A stretch of 64,000 nt of DNA from a virus: the IMG/VR virus record IMGVR_UViG_3300031957_002648, positions 1 through 64,000 of that record; one strand, given 5' to 3'. Shown here in pieces: positions 25,553-33,563 of this stretch (position 1 is its first letter; the number at the start of each line of letters is the position of its first letter). Position numbers and translations under genes: made by a program. A model generated the notes under the pieces. It was not told where the DNA came from. It saw nothing but the letters and a program-made list of their open reading frames with translations, and searched no databases.

Positions 25553-27736
25553 TTAGAACAGAACATTATAGATCGATCTCGAAAGCATTCTATAAGGATT
25601 TGAAGTATCATAAGTTTTCAAATTAGGAACCGTACTTCCACCACTAGGAGTGGGTGGTTGTATTGGTTGTGGTATCTGCATTGTACTTACATCAACCGTT
25701 ACCTGTTGCCCCTCATATTCTGCATTTAATGCAACATTCCTTGTATTGGATGTTTCTCTTCCGTCCAACGAACCATCAAGGCCTGCATAGGCTGAGTCAG
25801 GAAATACACTAGGAGTCATAGCGTCAAGTTGATCCTGAGTATACATATCAAGATTTTCCTGATCATAAGGAATTGTAGGAGTATCACCATGAGCAGGCAT
25901 CACTGGAGTCGTGGGAGTAACTGGTACTTGTTGCCGCCGAGCAATATCTGCAGGAGAACTTGTGTTATCATCTGCATCTCCTCCTCCTCTGGGAGGAGAA
26001 ATTGGAGTTGTAGGTTCAACTGGTTGCTGAGTCTGCTCTTGATTTCTCTTCTCTTCTTCCGCTTCTTTCTGGAGGCGACGCCGACGGGATCTATAGATCC
26101 CGTGGAAGTCATTTTTAGTTATTGGATTTCCAGAAACATCGAAATATTTATCCTCAGGAAATCCAAACATGTTTCTTCCAGCTACTACGGTTCCCACACC
26201 TGGGAATCTTACATTCTTCCCAGCACCAGAAGGGGTACTTCGTACCTCTTTGTGGGCTTCTGAAAGTTCAAGAAGTTGCTGCTGAGCACTTTTTGGTGCT
26301 GGAGTTTCAACATTCCCTCCTTTTTCCGTAAGTTGAAATGTATCCTCATTGTTTACTGTTACTTTTTTGAGCAATCCTTTCGTCTGACCAACTTGAAATA
26401 ATGCATTTAAATTTGTAAGTCGATTCTTAGTTTTAAGTTCTTCATCGTCGGGTAAAAATGCACCAAACAGTCCTTTCGTCAGGTATTCTCCATAATTTTT
26501 ATAATATCGTTTATTTACAGGATCGTAATAACCTCCGGCCGCTTTTAATTCAGCCTGTCGTTTTTCGTCTTCTTTTGCAGTTCTATCAAGTTGGATAGTA
26601 AGATTTTCTATTTTTTGCAATACTTCAAGGTCACTCAAATTAGAGAACTTTGCAATTGCAATTTGATCAAGAACAACTGGTTCTAAAAGTTCCGCCGTCA
26701 TCAAGGCCAACATGGCGTAGCCTGCGCCACCACCCATACCCGGTCCACCTGATCGACCCACCCCAGGTGTTCCTGTCGAAACTCCTCTCCCAGTCCTAGT
26801 AAATCCTTGTCCAAATCTTTGAAATCTTTGCCGGAAAGTATTTCCACCTCTACCTTGGGTAACATTCGGTTTCGTTCTAAGAGGATTACGGAACTGACCA
26901 CTTTGAGTTACTCCTCTATTAAGGCCTCTAGGATTTCTACTTGCAGGTAGATTTCCCCCTGGGCCGGGTGGAGTTACTGGGCGTCGTAAGACACCAAATC
27001 TTTGTAGTATACGCCTACCAATAGCTTGAAGTGGTTTTAACACTAACCATTTAAAAGGTTTCCAAACTAACCACTTTGCAAGTTTTTTGCCAAATACTCC
27101 CAAACCAAAAATAATTGCGCCGAGACCTCCAGATGCCAGAGCAAGGGATGATCCCATAACTGCAAGACCTGCCGTTATTTCTCCCTTTAATTCTTCTAGT
27201 TTATCAAAATCACCTTCTCGTTCTGCTTTGAAATACTTGACAAACTTGTCAGTTAACCATCCAATTCCTAGCAAAAATAGAGCATTTTTGATTTTCTCGA
27301 AGGGATTTCCCAAGGCATTATTCACAGCCTGGAATGGTGCTTTCAGTGCTTTCTTTAATAAACCACCACCTTCTAAAAGTTTCTCTGATGCCGAAGATTT
27401 TTTCTTCTCTTGTAATATACGAGCATCTTTTTGTTGTTTTTTATATTGTTTGCTCTTATTCTTTTGATCTTTTATTAATACAGTATAAATTTTGGTGATA
27501 TTCGCAGAAACATCACGAAGATTATTATTGACTTCTTTTAATTGATCATTTACAATCTCATTATTAGCAGTCGGAACACTTTGAGTTATCTTCCTGAAAG
27601 AGTCTGCAAAGCTTCCCTTTGGTTTAACAGGAATAGTTGTGGAATTAATTGGAGACGCAAAGCCAGCCGACCGTTTTTTCTCTTGGAAAAAACTACCAAA
27701 ATTAAAACTGGGTCGTGCTGGACTTTTAGATACCAT
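25553..27736 (-). CDS. Large tail/baseplate protein, tape-measure-like, 727 aa
   Basis: The N-terminal 140 residues are Lys/Gln-rich helix with a probable coiled coil (V-N-D-Q-L-K-E-V-N-N-N-L-R-D-V). A hydrophobic block follows with L-L-G-I-G-W-L-T-D-K-F-V, repeated in the downstream 661-residue protein, and then membrane-like helices at about 190-250. The rest is Pro/Gly/Arg-rich. The architecture fits a tape measure or hub-associated protein such as T4 gp29 or gp28, but the match is structural only. Its ATG overlaps the end of the gp51-like gene. Confidence 0.65.
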   Translation of the reverse strand: MVSKSPARPSFNFGSFFQEKKRSAGFASPINSTTIPVKPKGSFADSFRKITQSVPTANNEIVNDQLKEVNNNLRDVSANITKIYTVLIKDQKNKSKQYKKQQKDARILQEKKKSSASEKLLEGGGLLKKALKAPFQAVNNALGNPFEKIKNALFLLGIGWLTDKFVKYFKAEREGDFDKLEELKGEITAGLAVMGSSLALASGGLGAIIFGLGVFGKKLAKWLVWKPFKWLVLKPLQAIGRRILQRFGVLRRPVTPPGPGGNLPASRNPRGLNRGVTQSGQFRNPLRTKPNVTQGRGGNTFRQRFQRFGQGFTRTGRGVSTGTPGVGRSGGPGMGGGAGYAMLALMTAELLEPVVLDQIAIAKFSNLSDLEVLQKIENLTIQLDRTAKEDEKRQAELKAAGGYYDPVNKRYYKNYGEYLTKGLFGAFLPDDEELKTKNRLTNLNALFQVGQTKGLLKKVTVNNEDTFQLTEKGGNVETPAPKSAQQQLLELSEAHKEVRSTPSGAGKNVRFPGVGTVVAGRNMFGFPEDKYFDVSGNPITKNDFHGIYRSRRRRLQKEAEEEKRNQEQTQQPVEPTTPISPPRGGGDADDNTSSPADIARRQQVPVTPTTPVMPAHGDTPTIPYDQENLDMYTQDQLDAMTPSVFPDSAYAGLDGSLDGRETSNTRNVALNAEYEGQQVTVDVSTMQIPQPIQPPTPSGGSTVPNLKTYDTSNPYRMLSRSIYNVLF

Positions 27737-27911
27737 GTTTCTGCTTATACTTGAGTTCTTCCTGTTCTAAGAAATTAACTAAAAGAGAAACATAAACTTC
27801 TCTTTCCCACGGCATCATTTCTTCTAACTCTGTCAAGCTATATTTATGGTGCTGCATTAAAGCGAAATTAGTTTGATAATAGCTCCCCAACGACTCATGC
27901 GCTAGGGCTAT
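27726..27911 (-). CDS. 51: Baseplate hub assembly protein gp51-like, AUA start
   Basis: A 61-residue frame bridges gp26 and the next gene. It reads x-A-L-A-H-E-S-L-G-S-Y-Y-Q-T-N-F, then H-H-K-Y-S-L-T-E-L-E-E-M-M-P-W-E-R-E-V-Y-V-S-L-L. This E-E-M-x-P-W-E-R-E-x-Y pattern and the 26-51 order are what I expect of gp51, a baseplate hub assembly factor. There is no ATG, GTG or TTG in a suitable place: the frame begins at ATA (27911-27909), which overlaps the gp26 stop as ATAG. Its stop overlaps the next start (ATGGTATCTAA). Either AUA initiates or the start is elsewhere. Confidence 0.6.
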   Translation of the reverse strand: MALAHESLGSYYQTNFALMQHHKYSLTELEEMMPWEREVYVSLLVNFLEQEELKYKQKHGI

Positions 27912-28624
27912 GCGAAAAAACTTGCTAGACCTTCCAGAACATGCTCACTTTTCTTCTTTGTTTTAGGATTAGTTACCTTAATTGTATGAGATAACTTTGG
28001 CATCGTTGAGAAAAACTTCTCGACCAATTGAAACTGTGATGATGTTAGATCACCAACGAATTCTTCTAGTTCTTCTTTCGTACAATCAGAGGCTGCCCAT
28101 GATTCTTCTTCATTATAAACTTGCTCAATACACTGACCAATCATAGAAAATCCTTCATCAATTCCCAGATCTTCTCCTGTGAAATTACTCTCAACAAACT
28201 GCTTGAGAGAGGGATATTTCATTCTAAGTTTTAGACCTCCTCCTAGATCAATGTCTCTACTATGATCTTCGGATTCTTTCACTTTAATATCATCAATATT
28301 AATCTTGAGATCAACCTTAGTTTCTCCATCATCAGGACAAGTGACAGTTACTTCAATAACTTCACCCACAGACTTTCCACGAACATTCAAAAATAGATAC
28401 TCGATATCAAAAGTAGATAAACTTTCGATATTAAAATCTTTGCTTATAATACATGCGGTTAAAACGTTCTTTAGAGCTTCCGTGATTTGTTTAATATCGT
28501 TGCTTTCAAGAGCTAAAATAAGAACCTTCTCTTCTTTTACTAAAAATGGACGATATTTAATTTTCTTTTTACTTGAGGGCAATTCCAATTCATAGACTGG
28601 AGTCGTGGACTTTGGTAAAGGCAT
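27908..28624 (-). CDS. 26: Baseplate hub subunit gp26
   Basis: This is a T4 gp26-type baseplate hub protein: M-P-L-P-K-S-T-T-P-V-Y-E-L, then K-Y-R-P-F-L-V-K-E-E-K-V-L-I-L-A-L-E-S, V-L-x-A-C-I, and F-D-I-E-Y-L-F-L-N-V-R-G-K-S-V-G. The last two are family hallmarks I know. C-D-D-type beta residues follow and the C-terminus is helical. A late-type motif (CTAAATAT, 28650-28657) lies upstream and overlaps the stop of gp54. Confidence 0.88.
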   Translation of the reverse strand: MPLPKSTTPVYELELPSSKKKIKYRPFLVKEEKVLILALESNDIKQITEALKNVLTACIISKDFNIESLSTFDIEYLFLNVRGKSVGEVIEVTVTCPDDGETKVDLKINIDDIKVKESEDHSRDIDLGGGLKLRMKYPSLKQFVESNFTGEDLGIDEGFSMIGQCIEQVYNEEESWAASDCTKEELEEFVGDLTSSQFQLVEKFFSTMPKLSHTIKVTNPKTKKKSEHVLEGLASFFA

Positions 28625-28649
28625 AATAACCCAATAAATTCAGATGCAA

Positions 28650-28657
28650 ATATTTAG
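28650..28657 (-). promoter_or_regulatory. Late-type promoter motif CTAAATAT
   Basis: CTAAATAT on the minus strand sits 26 bases before the gp26 start and shares bases with the gp54 stop codon. Confidence 0.55.
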
Positions 28658-29628
28658 AAGAGCCGTTCCGGCCGGATATTATCAGTGCCAGTGGCTGGAC
28701 GGTCGGCCGTAGTTCCGCTCTGCGCTTGATTGCCCTGTGTCTCAGGCGTTCCACCATTACTTACATCTCCTTTGACACCCCTACCTAACCCTATAGAAGC
28801 ATCAAAATTGACATTATACGCTGATTGATTGAAAATATTTTTGTCCCATGGAATTCCGTTTGTAAAAACTTCTTTTAAGTCTTCAGGATAACCTATATTA
28901 TCAAGTGTGAATGATTGGTCAAAATTGGTAAGTTTTAGAAGACGTTTTCGTGTTTCTTCATCTAGACTCCCAAAGTAGTCTGGACTAGAACCGTTATTAC
29001 TAGAAGATGAAGTTTTATACGCACTTAGACCCGTTGTCGATGTTGCAAAGTATCTTTCATAGTTAAAAGATACATTTACACGCAGCAATTGGGACTGTTC
29101 ATATGATACTGGAGTTGCAGATACTTGTTTTGGAAATAGTCTTACAAAATTATATTGAATTCCGTTCGTATAATTTCTATCGAATTTTGCAATAGTTGGA
29201 TAAATTTTATACCCATTATCTCCTTCTGGATATCTCATTCTGTAAAAATATCCAGGATTATTGGGAGCCTGTGTAGATCCTCCTCCAGATATATACTCCA
29301 TCCAAGTCTCAAAAAACATGAGAACTTTATATTCACTATCACAATAAAATCCCATATCAATATTGGGAAACTGTCTAGTGTGAGCATATTGTTGCTGAAC
29401 ACCAGTAAAATTGCCCTCAATATTTGTTGTTGCTAAAGCAGAACCAGGTAGAGATGCATCATAGCACAACAGTCCAATTTTTGCAATATCTTCGGATGAA
29501 ATTCCCCTAGAATTCAATGCAGTTTCTAATCCTCCCCTGAAACCAGTGAAATTAACCAAGTAATGAGAGGACAAGGCAACATCCATTAGTGTGCCTTTAA
29601 GATCAGATATGGTTGTTAGCTTTGTCAC
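28654..29628 (-). CDS. 54: Baseplate tail-tube initiator gp54
   Basis: This is a probable gp54, which with gp48 caps the baseplate and starts tail-tube growth. Recognisable features are I-G-L-L-C-Y-D-A-S-L-P-G-S near residue 52, Q-Y-A-H-T-R-Q-F-P, M-F-F-E-T-W near 105, Y-R-M-R-Y-P-E and F-P-K-Q-V-S-A-T-P-V-S-Y. These follow a tail-tube-like fold. The C-terminal 100 residues are low-complexity Ser/Gly/Asn. It is divergent from gp4, with only 30 bases between them. Confidence 0.82.
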   Translation of the reverse strand: MTKLTTISDLKGTLMDVALSSHYLVNFTGFRGGLETALNSRGISSEDIAKIGLLCYDASLPGSALATTNIEGNFTGVQQQYAHTRQFPNIDMGFYCDSEYKVLMFFETWMEYISGGGSTQAPNNPGYFYRMRYPEGDNGYKIYPTIAKFDRNYTNGIQYNFVRLFPKQVSATPVSYEQSQLLRVNVSFNYERYFATSTTGLSAYKTSSSSNNGSSPDYFGSLDEETRKRLLKLTNFDQSFTLDNIGYPEDLKEVFTNGIPWDKNIFNQSAYNVNFDASIGLGRGVKGDVSNGGTPETQGNQAQSGTTADRPATGTDNIRPERLF

Positions 29629-29629
29629 T

Positions 29630-29637
29630 CTAAATAC
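29630..29637 (+). promoter_or_regulatory. Late-type promoter motif CTAAATAC
   Basis: CTAAATAC on the plus strand, 22 bases before the gp4 start, in the short divergent region between gp54 and gp4. Confidence 0.55.
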
Positions 29638-29658
29638 CTGTAGTGAAAATTTTTGTAA

Positions 29659-30093
29659 ATGTCATATAAAGGAAAATATAGTCCCACAAACTGTAAAAAA
29701 TACAGAGGAGACCCAACTAACATTATTTATCGTTCACTTTGGGAAAGAAAGTTTATGGTCTATTGTGACACCAGTGAACATATTCTAGAGTGGGGAAGTG
29801 AAGAGTTTTGGATTCCATATCGTTCACCAGTTGATAATAAACCACATAGATATTTTCCAGACTTTTACATTAAAAGACTCGATAAAGATGGAAAGATTAG
29901 AAAATATGTAATTGAAATTAAACCAAAAAGACAGTGTAAAGAACCTAAAATTCAACAGAAAAAAACAAAATCATATATTCGTGAAGTTACAGAATATGTA
30001 AAGAATCAGGCAAAATGGAAAGCAGCCCAAGACTTTTGTGAAGATCGAAAATGGACATTCAAAATTCTAACAGAAGATGACCTCGGAGTATGA
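29659..30093 (+). CDS. 4: Head completion protein gp4
   Basis: This matches the T4 gp4 (gp50/65) head completion family: Y-R-S-x-W-E-R-K-F near 24-32, W-G-S-E-E-F-W-I-P-Y, and H-R-Y-F-P-D-F-Y-I. The sequence has a PD-(D/E)XK-like core: E44 or E48, P67-D68, and E86-I-K88 in V-I-E-I-K-P-K. The family finishes packaged heads before tail joining. The next gene's ATG overlaps this stop. Confidence 0.9.
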   Translation: MSYKGKYSPTNCKKYRGDPTNIIYRSLWERKFMVYCDTSEHILEWGSEEFWIPYRSPVDNKPHRYFPDFYIKRLDKDGKIRKYVIEIKPKRQCKEPKIQQKKTKSYIREVTEYVKNQAKWKAAQDFCEDRKWTFKILTEDDLGV

Positions 30094-30440
30094 GCAGAAT
30101 TCAACCAATTATTGACGATCTCATTGGCACTGAGACTCCAGATGATTTGATGTTAAAAATCATGGAGGTACTTCCTCAGGCAGAACCAAATGAGTTGGAG
30201 GTTGGAAACTTTTGCACATTCATATATCAACCAAAGACTTTCTTCGTACAATACGATGAGCATCCTCTAGTTGCAGTCACTTTGGTAGATGAGTGGGGAA
30301 TTAGAGGAATCAACTATCACTGGAATGAATTTCGTAATTATAGTTGGGATGAATTTATTGGAGAAGTCTATTTGTTTGATAGAAGTGAACTATCAGATCT
30401 TAGAACATTACAGTATCAAAAGTATCGCCTAAATATATAA
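30090..30440 (+). CDS. Conserved hypothetical between gp4 and gp48, 116 aa
   Basis: This is a soluble protein whose conserved-looking residues are F-x-Y-Q-P-K-T, Y-D-E-H-P-L-V, E-W-G-I-R-G-I-N-Y-H-W-N and S-W-D-E-F-I-G-E-V-Y. Its start overlaps gp4 and its end carries a late-type motif for gp48. I recall this position being held by an unnamed cyanophage protein; an assembly or virion role is likely from context. Confidence 0.75.
   Translation: MSRIQPIIDDLIGTETPDDLMLKIMEVLPQAEPNELEVGNFCTFIYQPKTFFVQYDEHPLVAVTLVDEWGIRGINYHWNEFRNYSWDEFIGEVYLFDRSELSDLRTLQYQKYRLNI
30429..30436 (+). promoter_or_regulatory. Late-type promoter motif CTAAATAT
   Basis: CTAAATAT on the plus strand, 23 bases before the gp48 start and inside the end of the preceding gene. 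Confidence 0.5.
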
Positions 30441-30458
30441 AAGGTTTGCTGTATAAGT

Positions 30459-31343
30459 GTGGCTGAAAACATCCCAATTGCCAATTTAAGATATCCTCTT
30501 GCTAATATCGATAATGAAAGCGATTTCCTTTTCATGGAAATTTATCGATATAACAGAAGTGAAGGTGATTTTTTAGTAAATCAGCAAGTTCAAAGAAAAA
30601 TTAAACGTACAGGAACAAAAGCAAATGATTTTGTCACAAGTATATTACTTCCAATCCCCAGTAATCTAATAGACTCTAACGGAGTATCTTGGGGAGATTC
30701 TTCTTTAAATGTATTGCAGGCCGAAGGAATCCAAGGTCTTGAAGGAATTATGGGTTCTGATTTTGGAAATGCTCTAGACAAAGTTGGCGAAGCTATTCAA
30801 GGTTTAGGGAACGCGGCGGTTGATCTTCAATCAGAAGGAGGTGCTTTGACCAGTGCAATTGCAGCATCAATTGTGAGTAGTTTTGGTCCACAGGTTACTT
30901 TAGAAGATGTTATTGGAAGAAGAACCGGAAAAGTTTTAAATCCAAATATGGAATCACTTTTCCGTGGTCCTAACTTAAGAAAGTTTTCATTTAATTTTCA
31001 ATTTAGTCCAAGGACTGATAAAGAAAGTGGAGTGATAAAACAAATTATCAGGCAACTAAAGCAAAGTATGGCTCCAAGAAGAGGAGATAGTGGTGCATTC
31101 CTACAAACTCCAGATATATTTCAACTGTCTTTCAAAGGAAAAGGTGGAACAGATCATGAGTATCTGTTTAACATGAAACCAATGGCACTTGTAAATATGT
31201 CAGCGAACTACACTGGTTCTGGAACATATGCAACATACTGGGATGGATCTCCAGTTTTAACTAACGTTCAACTCACATTCCAAGAGATTGCACCAATTTA
31301 TCAGGATGATTATACAACAGATATTAAAGGAGTTGGATACTGA
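30459..31343 (+). CDS. 48: Baseplate tail-tube cap gp48
   Basis: This is a gp48-type baseplate protein: N-terminal R-Y-P-L-A-N-I-D-x-E-S-D-F-L, I-L-L-P-I-P-S-N-L, G-R-x-T-G-K-V-L-N-P-N-M-E-S-L-F-R-G-P-x-L-R-K-F-S near the middle (the last phrase is split by family variation), and F-S-P-R-T-D-K-E. N-P-N-x-E-x-L-F and F-x-F-x-F-S-P-R are typical of tail-tube-like caps. It starts with GTG; no strong Shine-Dalgarno is visible. The gp53 ATG overlaps the stop. Confidence 0.85.
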   Translation: MAENIPIANLRYPLANIDNESDFLFMEIYRYNRSEGDFLVNQQVQRKIKRTGTKANDFVTSILLPIPSNLIDSNGVSWGDSSLNVLQAEGIQGLEGIMGSDFGNALDKVGEAIQGLGNAAVDLQSEGGALTSAIAASIVSSFGPQVTLEDVIGRRTGKVLNPNMESLFRGPNLRKFSFNFQFSPRTDKESGVIKQIIRQLKQSMAPRRGDSGAFLQTPDIFQLSFKGKGGTDHEYLFNMKPMALVNMSANYTGSGTYATYWDGSPVLTNVQLTFQEIAPIYQDDYTTDIKGVGY

Positions 31344-31987
31344 TGTCTTATTTTGAACTATTGCCAAATGTAGAATATCCTAATCCTTTACCAGATAGGG
31401 TATCTAATAATTCATATCTGAAAGTAAAAAATATTTTTAGAAGAGTCAAACTTAGAGATGATCTAATACAAAATCTCGCTCTGTTTAACTCTTATGAAAT
31501 TCAAAATGACGATAGGCCCGATATAGTTGCAGAGAAAGTCTATGGGGATCCTAATCTAGATTGGTTAGTTCTTATTTGTGCTGGTGTGGTCAGTATTAGG
31601 GATCAATGGCCAATGACTGACCAAGAACTCTATGATTTTTGCGTAGAAAAATACGGACTCGAAAACATAACAGCGCCAGCTCGTTATGAAACTATCGAAG
31701 TCCGTGACAGTCAGAAACGTTTAATATATCCTGCTGGAGTTGTAGTTGATAGTGACTTTACAATTACAGATCCAGAGAATCTTACTACTTTGAATCCAGT
31801 AAGATCAGTCACAAACTACGAGTTAGAAAGAATAAAGAATGATGATAGGAGATTAATTCAAATGTTGAGACCTATTTACGTTGAAGAGGCTGTGAACGAT
31901 ATAAGAGAACAACTATTTTATGATAAGTCGTCTCAGTTTATCGATCGCAGCCTCATTAGGTCAGATAACGTTAGAATTCTAGATTAG
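31343..31987 (+). CDS. 53: Baseplate wedge protein gp53
   Basis: This is the gp53 baseplate wedge family: M-S-Y-F-E-L-L-P-N-V-E-Y-P at the start, Y-E-I-Q-N-D-D-R-P-D-I-V-A-E-K-V-Y-G-D-P-N-L near 50-72 (split here by a break), D-W-L-V-L-I-C-A-G and Y-E-L-E-R-I-K-N-D-D-x-R. A LysM-like hub seen in T4 is not obvious. The stop overlaps that of gp32 on the opposite strand by four bases, so the two operons converge with no space for a terminator. Confidence 0.88.
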   Translation: MSYFELLPNVEYPNPLPDRVSNNSYLKVKNIFRRVKLRDDLIQNLALFNSYEIQNDDRPDIVAEKVYGDPNLDWLVLICAGVVSIRDQWPMTDQELYDFCVEKYGLENITAPARYETIEVRDSQKRLIYPAGVVVDSDFTITDPENLTTLNPVRSVTNYELERIKNDDRRLIQMLRPIYVEEAVNDIREQLFYDKSSQFIDRSLIRSDNVRILD

Positions 31988-32895
31988 AAATCACCAAGCA
32001 TTTCTTGGAACTTCTGCAGATCTGGATGAATGTCATCGTCATCAAATGTGGTTGACGCAGGCCCTGCGGCAGCTACTGAAGCAACCTCTTTCTGCCAGTT
32101 GTCCTCTTCATCCTCAACCTCGGGATCCATCTTAGGAGCAGGAGGTGCGGTGTTGAGTACAGTATTCATGCGCTGAGTTAGTTCTTCGTAAGACTTGAAC
32201 TTATCAGCAGCAATGATTTCTGCAAGAGAATGGCATTGGTTCCAGATTCCTTCCATTGCATCATCGTCATCTAGAAGAGATGCAGGATTGGCAAAGGAAG
32301 AGTCATCGTAGTTCCAGTATCCACCAACTTTCTTGATCTTGATCTTGAAGTTGGCACCAGTCCAGAGATCAAAGGCATTGATGGGAGTCTCATCCTCATA
32401 CTTGGGTTGCATGGCAGCCATGATCTTCTCATGGATCTTCTCGCCATACTTGTAGAGGAAGACCTTACCTTCATTCTCAGGATTAGCAGAATCCTTAACA
32501 ACATAGATGTTGCTGTAGTAAGACTTCTTACGCTTACGATCACTCACAACGTCTTTGACGTGCTGAGGAACAGAGCGATAGTCTCCGCCATGCTGATTCA
32601 CTAGAGCACGGTTTGCATCGGCAACTGGATCTTTCTGACCGATGGTGGTGAGACAGTTCTCAAAGTAAGTGCCACCGTCACCCTTGAAATAGTGAGTGAA
32701 CAGTTTTACAAAAGGCATGTCCTCTCCATCAGGAGCGGGGAGGAAACGAATGACTGCATAACCATTACCTGCTTTGTCTACTACAGGTTTCCAGAATCGC
32801 TCATCTTTGTTTGATTCTGATTTCTCTACTGCCTGAATCAGTTTTTCAGTCAGATTGCCGAGACTAGATTGCTTTTTAAGATCTTTGAAAGACAT
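31984..32895 (-). CDS. 32: Single-stranded DNA-binding protein gp32
   Basis: This is gp32, which coats single-stranded DNA in replication and recombination. The cooperativity-type N-terminus is M-S-F-K-D-L-K-K-Q-S; the core has W-K-P-V-V-D-K-A-G-N-G-Y-A-V-I-R-F-L-P-A and K-Y-G-E-K-I-H-E-K-I; the C-terminus is acidic (E-V-E-D-E-E-D-N, F-D-D-D-D-I-H). Of the T4 zinc ligands, H68 and C81 fit, but the C-P-V-C pair is replaced by D-P-V-A (89-92). It has its own sigma70-type promoter, fitting early expression. Confidence 0.93.
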   Translation of the reverse strand: MSFKDLKKQSSLGNLTEKLIQAVEKSESNKDERFWKPVVDKAGNGYAVIRFLPAPDGEDMPFVKLFTHYFKGDGGTYFENCLTTIGQKDPVADANRALVNQHGGDYRSVPQHVKDVVSDRKRKKSYYSNIYVVKDSANPENEGKVFLYKYGEKIHEKIMAAMQPKYEDETPINAFDLWTGANFKIKIKKVGGYWNYDDSSFANPASLLDDDDAMEGIWNQCHSLAEIIAADKFKSYEELTQRMNTVLNTAPPAPKMDPEVEDEEDNWQKEVASVAAAGPASTTFDDDDIHPDLQKFQEMLGDF

Positions 32896-32934
32896 TGTGT
32901 TTGGCCTGTGGGTTTACTTGTGTGTTGCTTGACT

Positions 32935-32963
32935 ATTATAAGGGATTTGGGATCACTCGTCAA
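32935..32963 (-). promoter_or_regulatory. Sigma70 promoter for gp32
   Basis: TTGACG (32958-32963), 17 bases, TATAAT (32935-32940) on the minus strand, overlapping the end of the upstream gene. The leader to the gp32 ATG is about 33 bases. Confidence 0.82.
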
Positions 32964-33285
32964 GCATCTGATCCCTGATGTTTTGAAGTTCTTCTCGCAT
33001 CTCACTGAAAACAGAGTTTACATCCATACCATCCCAACCCATCATGGAGATGAATTCTTGGATGGCCTCTTTTCTTTCCTCCGCATCTGGATCATCGCTC
33101 AGACTCATGCGAATATACATGGACTGTTGCAATTCTAGAAGTTCTTCTAGTTTTTCCAAATGTTCTACTTTTTGCTCCGGCGTAGGATAAAGATTGCCGG
33201 AAATTTCAGAAAAAATTTCTCGTTGGAGCGAATCTATTTTATCCAATTGTTCTCGCACAATTGGCGAGTCCATAAATTTTCCCAT
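32953..33285 (-). CDS. Conserved hypothetical, DUF1825-like, 110 aa
   Basis: This is a helical acidic protein: F-M-D-S-P-I-V-R-E-Q-L-D-K-I, then E-H-L-E-K-L-E-E-L-L-E-L-Q-Q-S, M-Y-I-R-M-S-L-S-D-D-P-D-A and M-R-E-E-L-Q-N-I-R. The pattern resembles the cyanobacterial DUF1825 family, which also occurs in cyanophages (from memory; not searched). It lies between gp33 and gp32 and is preceded by a late-type motif. Confidence 0.72.
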   Translation of the reverse strand: MGKFMDSPIVREQLDKIDSLQREIFSEISGNLYPTPEQKVEHLEKLEELLELQQSMYIRMSLSDDPDAEERKEAIQEFISMMGWDGMDVNSVFSEMREELQNIRDQMLDE

Positions 33286-33304
33286 ACTGATACAAAATCC
33301 CGTA

Positions 33305-33312
33305 ATATTTAG
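33305..33312 (-). promoter_or_regulatory. Late-type promoter motif CTAAATAT
   Basis: CTAAATAT on the minus strand, about 20 bases before the DUF1825-like start and across the gp33 stop codon. Confidence 0.5.
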
Positions 33313-33563
33313 ATAGGTAGCCGAGCCTTGGATGTTTTCTTAATATAATTAAGACGAATTGCATCCCATTTCAGTTTTTCTTTCAATGGTTTTGTCACCA
33401 GTTTTGAAACAGACTCTACCTCAATATTATTATTATCGCAAAACAATACGATAGCATCAATGTAATTGATTTTTTCCTTTAGAACAATAGATTCAATTTC
33501 TTGAGCAAACTTTTCTGCTGTTAAAAATTTTCTACTAAGTTCTTCTCTTAGTTCATTGTTCAT
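33309..33563 (-). CDS. 33: Late transcription co-activator gp33-like
   Basis: This is a small protein resembling cyanophage gp33, which joins host RNA polymerase to the sliding clamp at late promoters. Features: F-A-Q-E-I-E-S-I-V-x-K-E, N-Y-I-D-A-I-V-L-F-C-D-N-N, I-E-V-E-S-V-S-K-L-V-T-K-P-L-K-E-K-L-K, ending S-K-A-R-L-P-I. The ATG at 33563 overlaps the nuclease gene by 11 bases; the longer frame from 33632 lies entirely inside that gene. Its presence fits the CTAAATA motifs before virion genes. Confidence 0.75.
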   Translation of the reverse strand: MNNELREELSRKFLTAEKFAQEIESIVLKEKINYIDAIVLFCDNNNIEVESVSKLVTKPLKEKLKWDAIRLNYIKKTSKARLPI

